A stretch of 6,069 nt of DNA from an uncultured Mycoplasmatota bacterium (GTDB lineage Bacteria; Bacillota_I; Bacilli_A; RF39; UBA660). The DNA is taken from positions 1 to 6,069 of the forward strand of contig CAOKLK010000044.1 of the NCBI GenBank assembly GCA_948469295.1. The letters run 5' to 3'. A model generated the notes under the pieces. The model did no database searches. It had not been told where the DNA came from and worked only from the letters and a program-made list of their open reading frames with translations. The first letter of the stretch is position 1. Each line of letters opens with the position of its first letter. The position numbers and the translations under genes are program-made. Positions 5,542 through 6,069 of the stretch are shown here, piece by piece.

Positions 5542-5570
5542 AAAAAAATAAAAGCCCTTTAAATAGGGCT
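5542..5570 (-). terminator. Rho-independent terminator of tRNA-Lys
   Basis: On the minus strand AGCCCT (5570-5565) pairs with AGGGCT (5558-5553) around a 6-nt loop, followed by a T-rich tract interrupted by one A (5552-5542). It begins 11 bp beyond the CCA end of tRNA-Lys. Confidence 0.75.
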
Positions 5571-5581
5571 AAATTTTCAAA

Positions 5582-5657
5582 TGGTGGGCTGTTAGGGATT
5601 CGAACCCTAGACCCACTGATTAAGAGTCAGTTGCTCTACCAGCTGAGCTAACAGCCC
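5582..5657 (-). tRNA. tRNA-Lys, anticodon CTT
   Basis: A 76-nt cloverleaf on the minus strand. The acceptor stem GGGCTGT pairs with ACAGCCC, the D arm is GCTC/GAGC, and the anticodon stem ACTGA pairs with TCAGT. The loop CTCTTAA has anticodon CTT (plus-strand 5622-5624), reading AAG. The T arm is TAGGG-TTCGAAT-CCCTA, with discriminator A and encoded CCA (5584-5582). A tRNA-Lys(TTT) for the far commoner AAA codons must lie elsewhere. Confidence 0.96.
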
Positions 5658-5685
5658 ATTTCTCATCATTTTAAATGACAAAAAT

Positions 5686-5714
5686 ATTATAACAAAAAAT
5701 TTTTTTTGATTCAA
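5686..5714 (-). promoter_or_regulatory. Promoter of tRNA-Lys
   Basis: On the minus strand TTGAAT (-35, 5714-5709) and a perfect TATAAT (-10, 5691-5686) are spaced by 17 bp. The start would fall near 5679, giving a leader of about 22 nt. It lies back to back with the promoter of the following plus-strand gene. Confidence 0.75.
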
Positions 5715-5732
5715 TCTCTTTTTATTAAATTC

Positions 5733-5741
5733 TGATATAAT
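5733..5741 (+). promoter_or_regulatory. Extended -10 promoter of the membrane protein gene
   Basis: TGATATAAT at 5733-5741 is identical to the extended -10 of the murL operon and again has no convincing -35. The start near 5748 leaves a leader of about 24 nt containing the ribosome-binding site GAGGG (5761-5765). Confidence 0.65.
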
Positions 5742-5771
5742 TTATGGTAAAATAACAAAAGAGGGAAAAGT

Positions 5772-6069
5772 ATGAAAAATAAATACAGTAGATTATCAAA
5801 AGAAGAAAAACAAGAATGTCAAAAAATGTATTATCAAACAGAAAAAGGAAAAGAAATGCATTTACGATTGATAAGATTGACGTTTACAGGGATGCTTGGA
5901 ATTTTAGTAGGGATATTTATGCTTGGAAATGGAATAATATCTGAAAAAATAAAATGGTATGATTATTTAGTATCTATTCCTTTAATCCTAGCATCTATCG
6001 TTTTTTTAGTGGGAGCTTTTCAAATCAAAAGAAAAGTGCTAAATCAATTTGCCTTAAAAATTCCCAAAT
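5772..6069 (+). CDS. N-terminal part of a small membrane protein (3' truncated by window end)
   Basis: An ATG at 5772 follows GAGGG (5761-5765) with good spacing, and an extended -10 promoter lies upstream. The 99 codons visible run open to the window edge. A polar, Lys/Glu-rich N-terminal segment (about 1-30, MKNKYSRLSKEEKQECQKMY...) is followed by two hydrophobic helices (about 34-56 and 65-84) joined by a short loop (SEKIKWYDY), then a basic segment (QIKRKVL). By the positive-inside tendency both ends would be cytoplasmic. No family is recognised and the C-terminus is missing, so the function is unknown. Confidence 0.75.
   Translation, partial: MKNKYSRLSKEEKQECQKMYYQTEKGKEMHLRLIRLTFTGMLGILVGIFMLGNGIISEKIKWYDYLVSIPLILASIVFLVGAFQIKRKVLNQFALKIPK

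Noticed and set aside
1..6069. Mycoplasma-type code with TGA as Trp
   Set aside because: TGA terminates murL and murD2 at sensible family lengths, and Trp positions such as NPWEWC in murL and the WNIDTEDW motif in the deacetylase are encoded by TGG.

Overview
The window is very AT-rich, uses Shine-Dalgarno-type starts and intrinsic terminators, and encodes CCA in its tRNA genes. TGA serves as a normal stop (it ends both cell-wall genes) and TGG encodes Trp, so the code is the standard bacterial one and not the Mycoplasma/Spiroplasma code. Together with peptidoglycan genes this suggests a walled, low-GC Bacillota-type bacterium, perhaps an uncultured gut Bacilli/RF39-like lineage. The lineage is inference; no taxonomic marker gene is present.

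Left part (1-2998): the tail of an unrecognised gene is followed by a strong extended -10 promoter and a two-gene operon. The first gene is a MurL-type UDP-MurNAc-L-Ala-L-Glu epimerase and the second a divergent MurD ligase of the MurD2 type, overlapping by 20 bp. They would replace the usual MurI (glutamate racemase) plus MurD (D-Glu ligase) route: MurD2 would add L-Glu to UDP-MurNAc-L-Ala, and MurL would then invert that residue to D-Glu using ATP. This is the most notable content of the window. The pathway was characterised in Xanthomonas, and its presence in a Firmicute-like genome is worth attention.

Middle (3019-4764): a tRNA-Gln(CTG) gene with its own promoter and terminator is followed by a membrane-anchored NodB-family polysaccharide deacetylase, probably acting on peptidoglycan outside the cell. 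Its end overlaps by 17 bp the end of a convergent small membrane-protein gene that appears to be leaderless.

Right part (4765-6069): tRNA-Ser(GCT) with a good promoter and terminator, then about 520 bp of extremely AT-rich DNA with no convincing gene but with several hairpins, including a strong minus-strand terminator with no obvious gene to terminate. Next come minus-strand tRNA-Lys(CTT) with its terminator and promoter, and the start of a divergent gene for a two-helix membrane protein that runs off the window.
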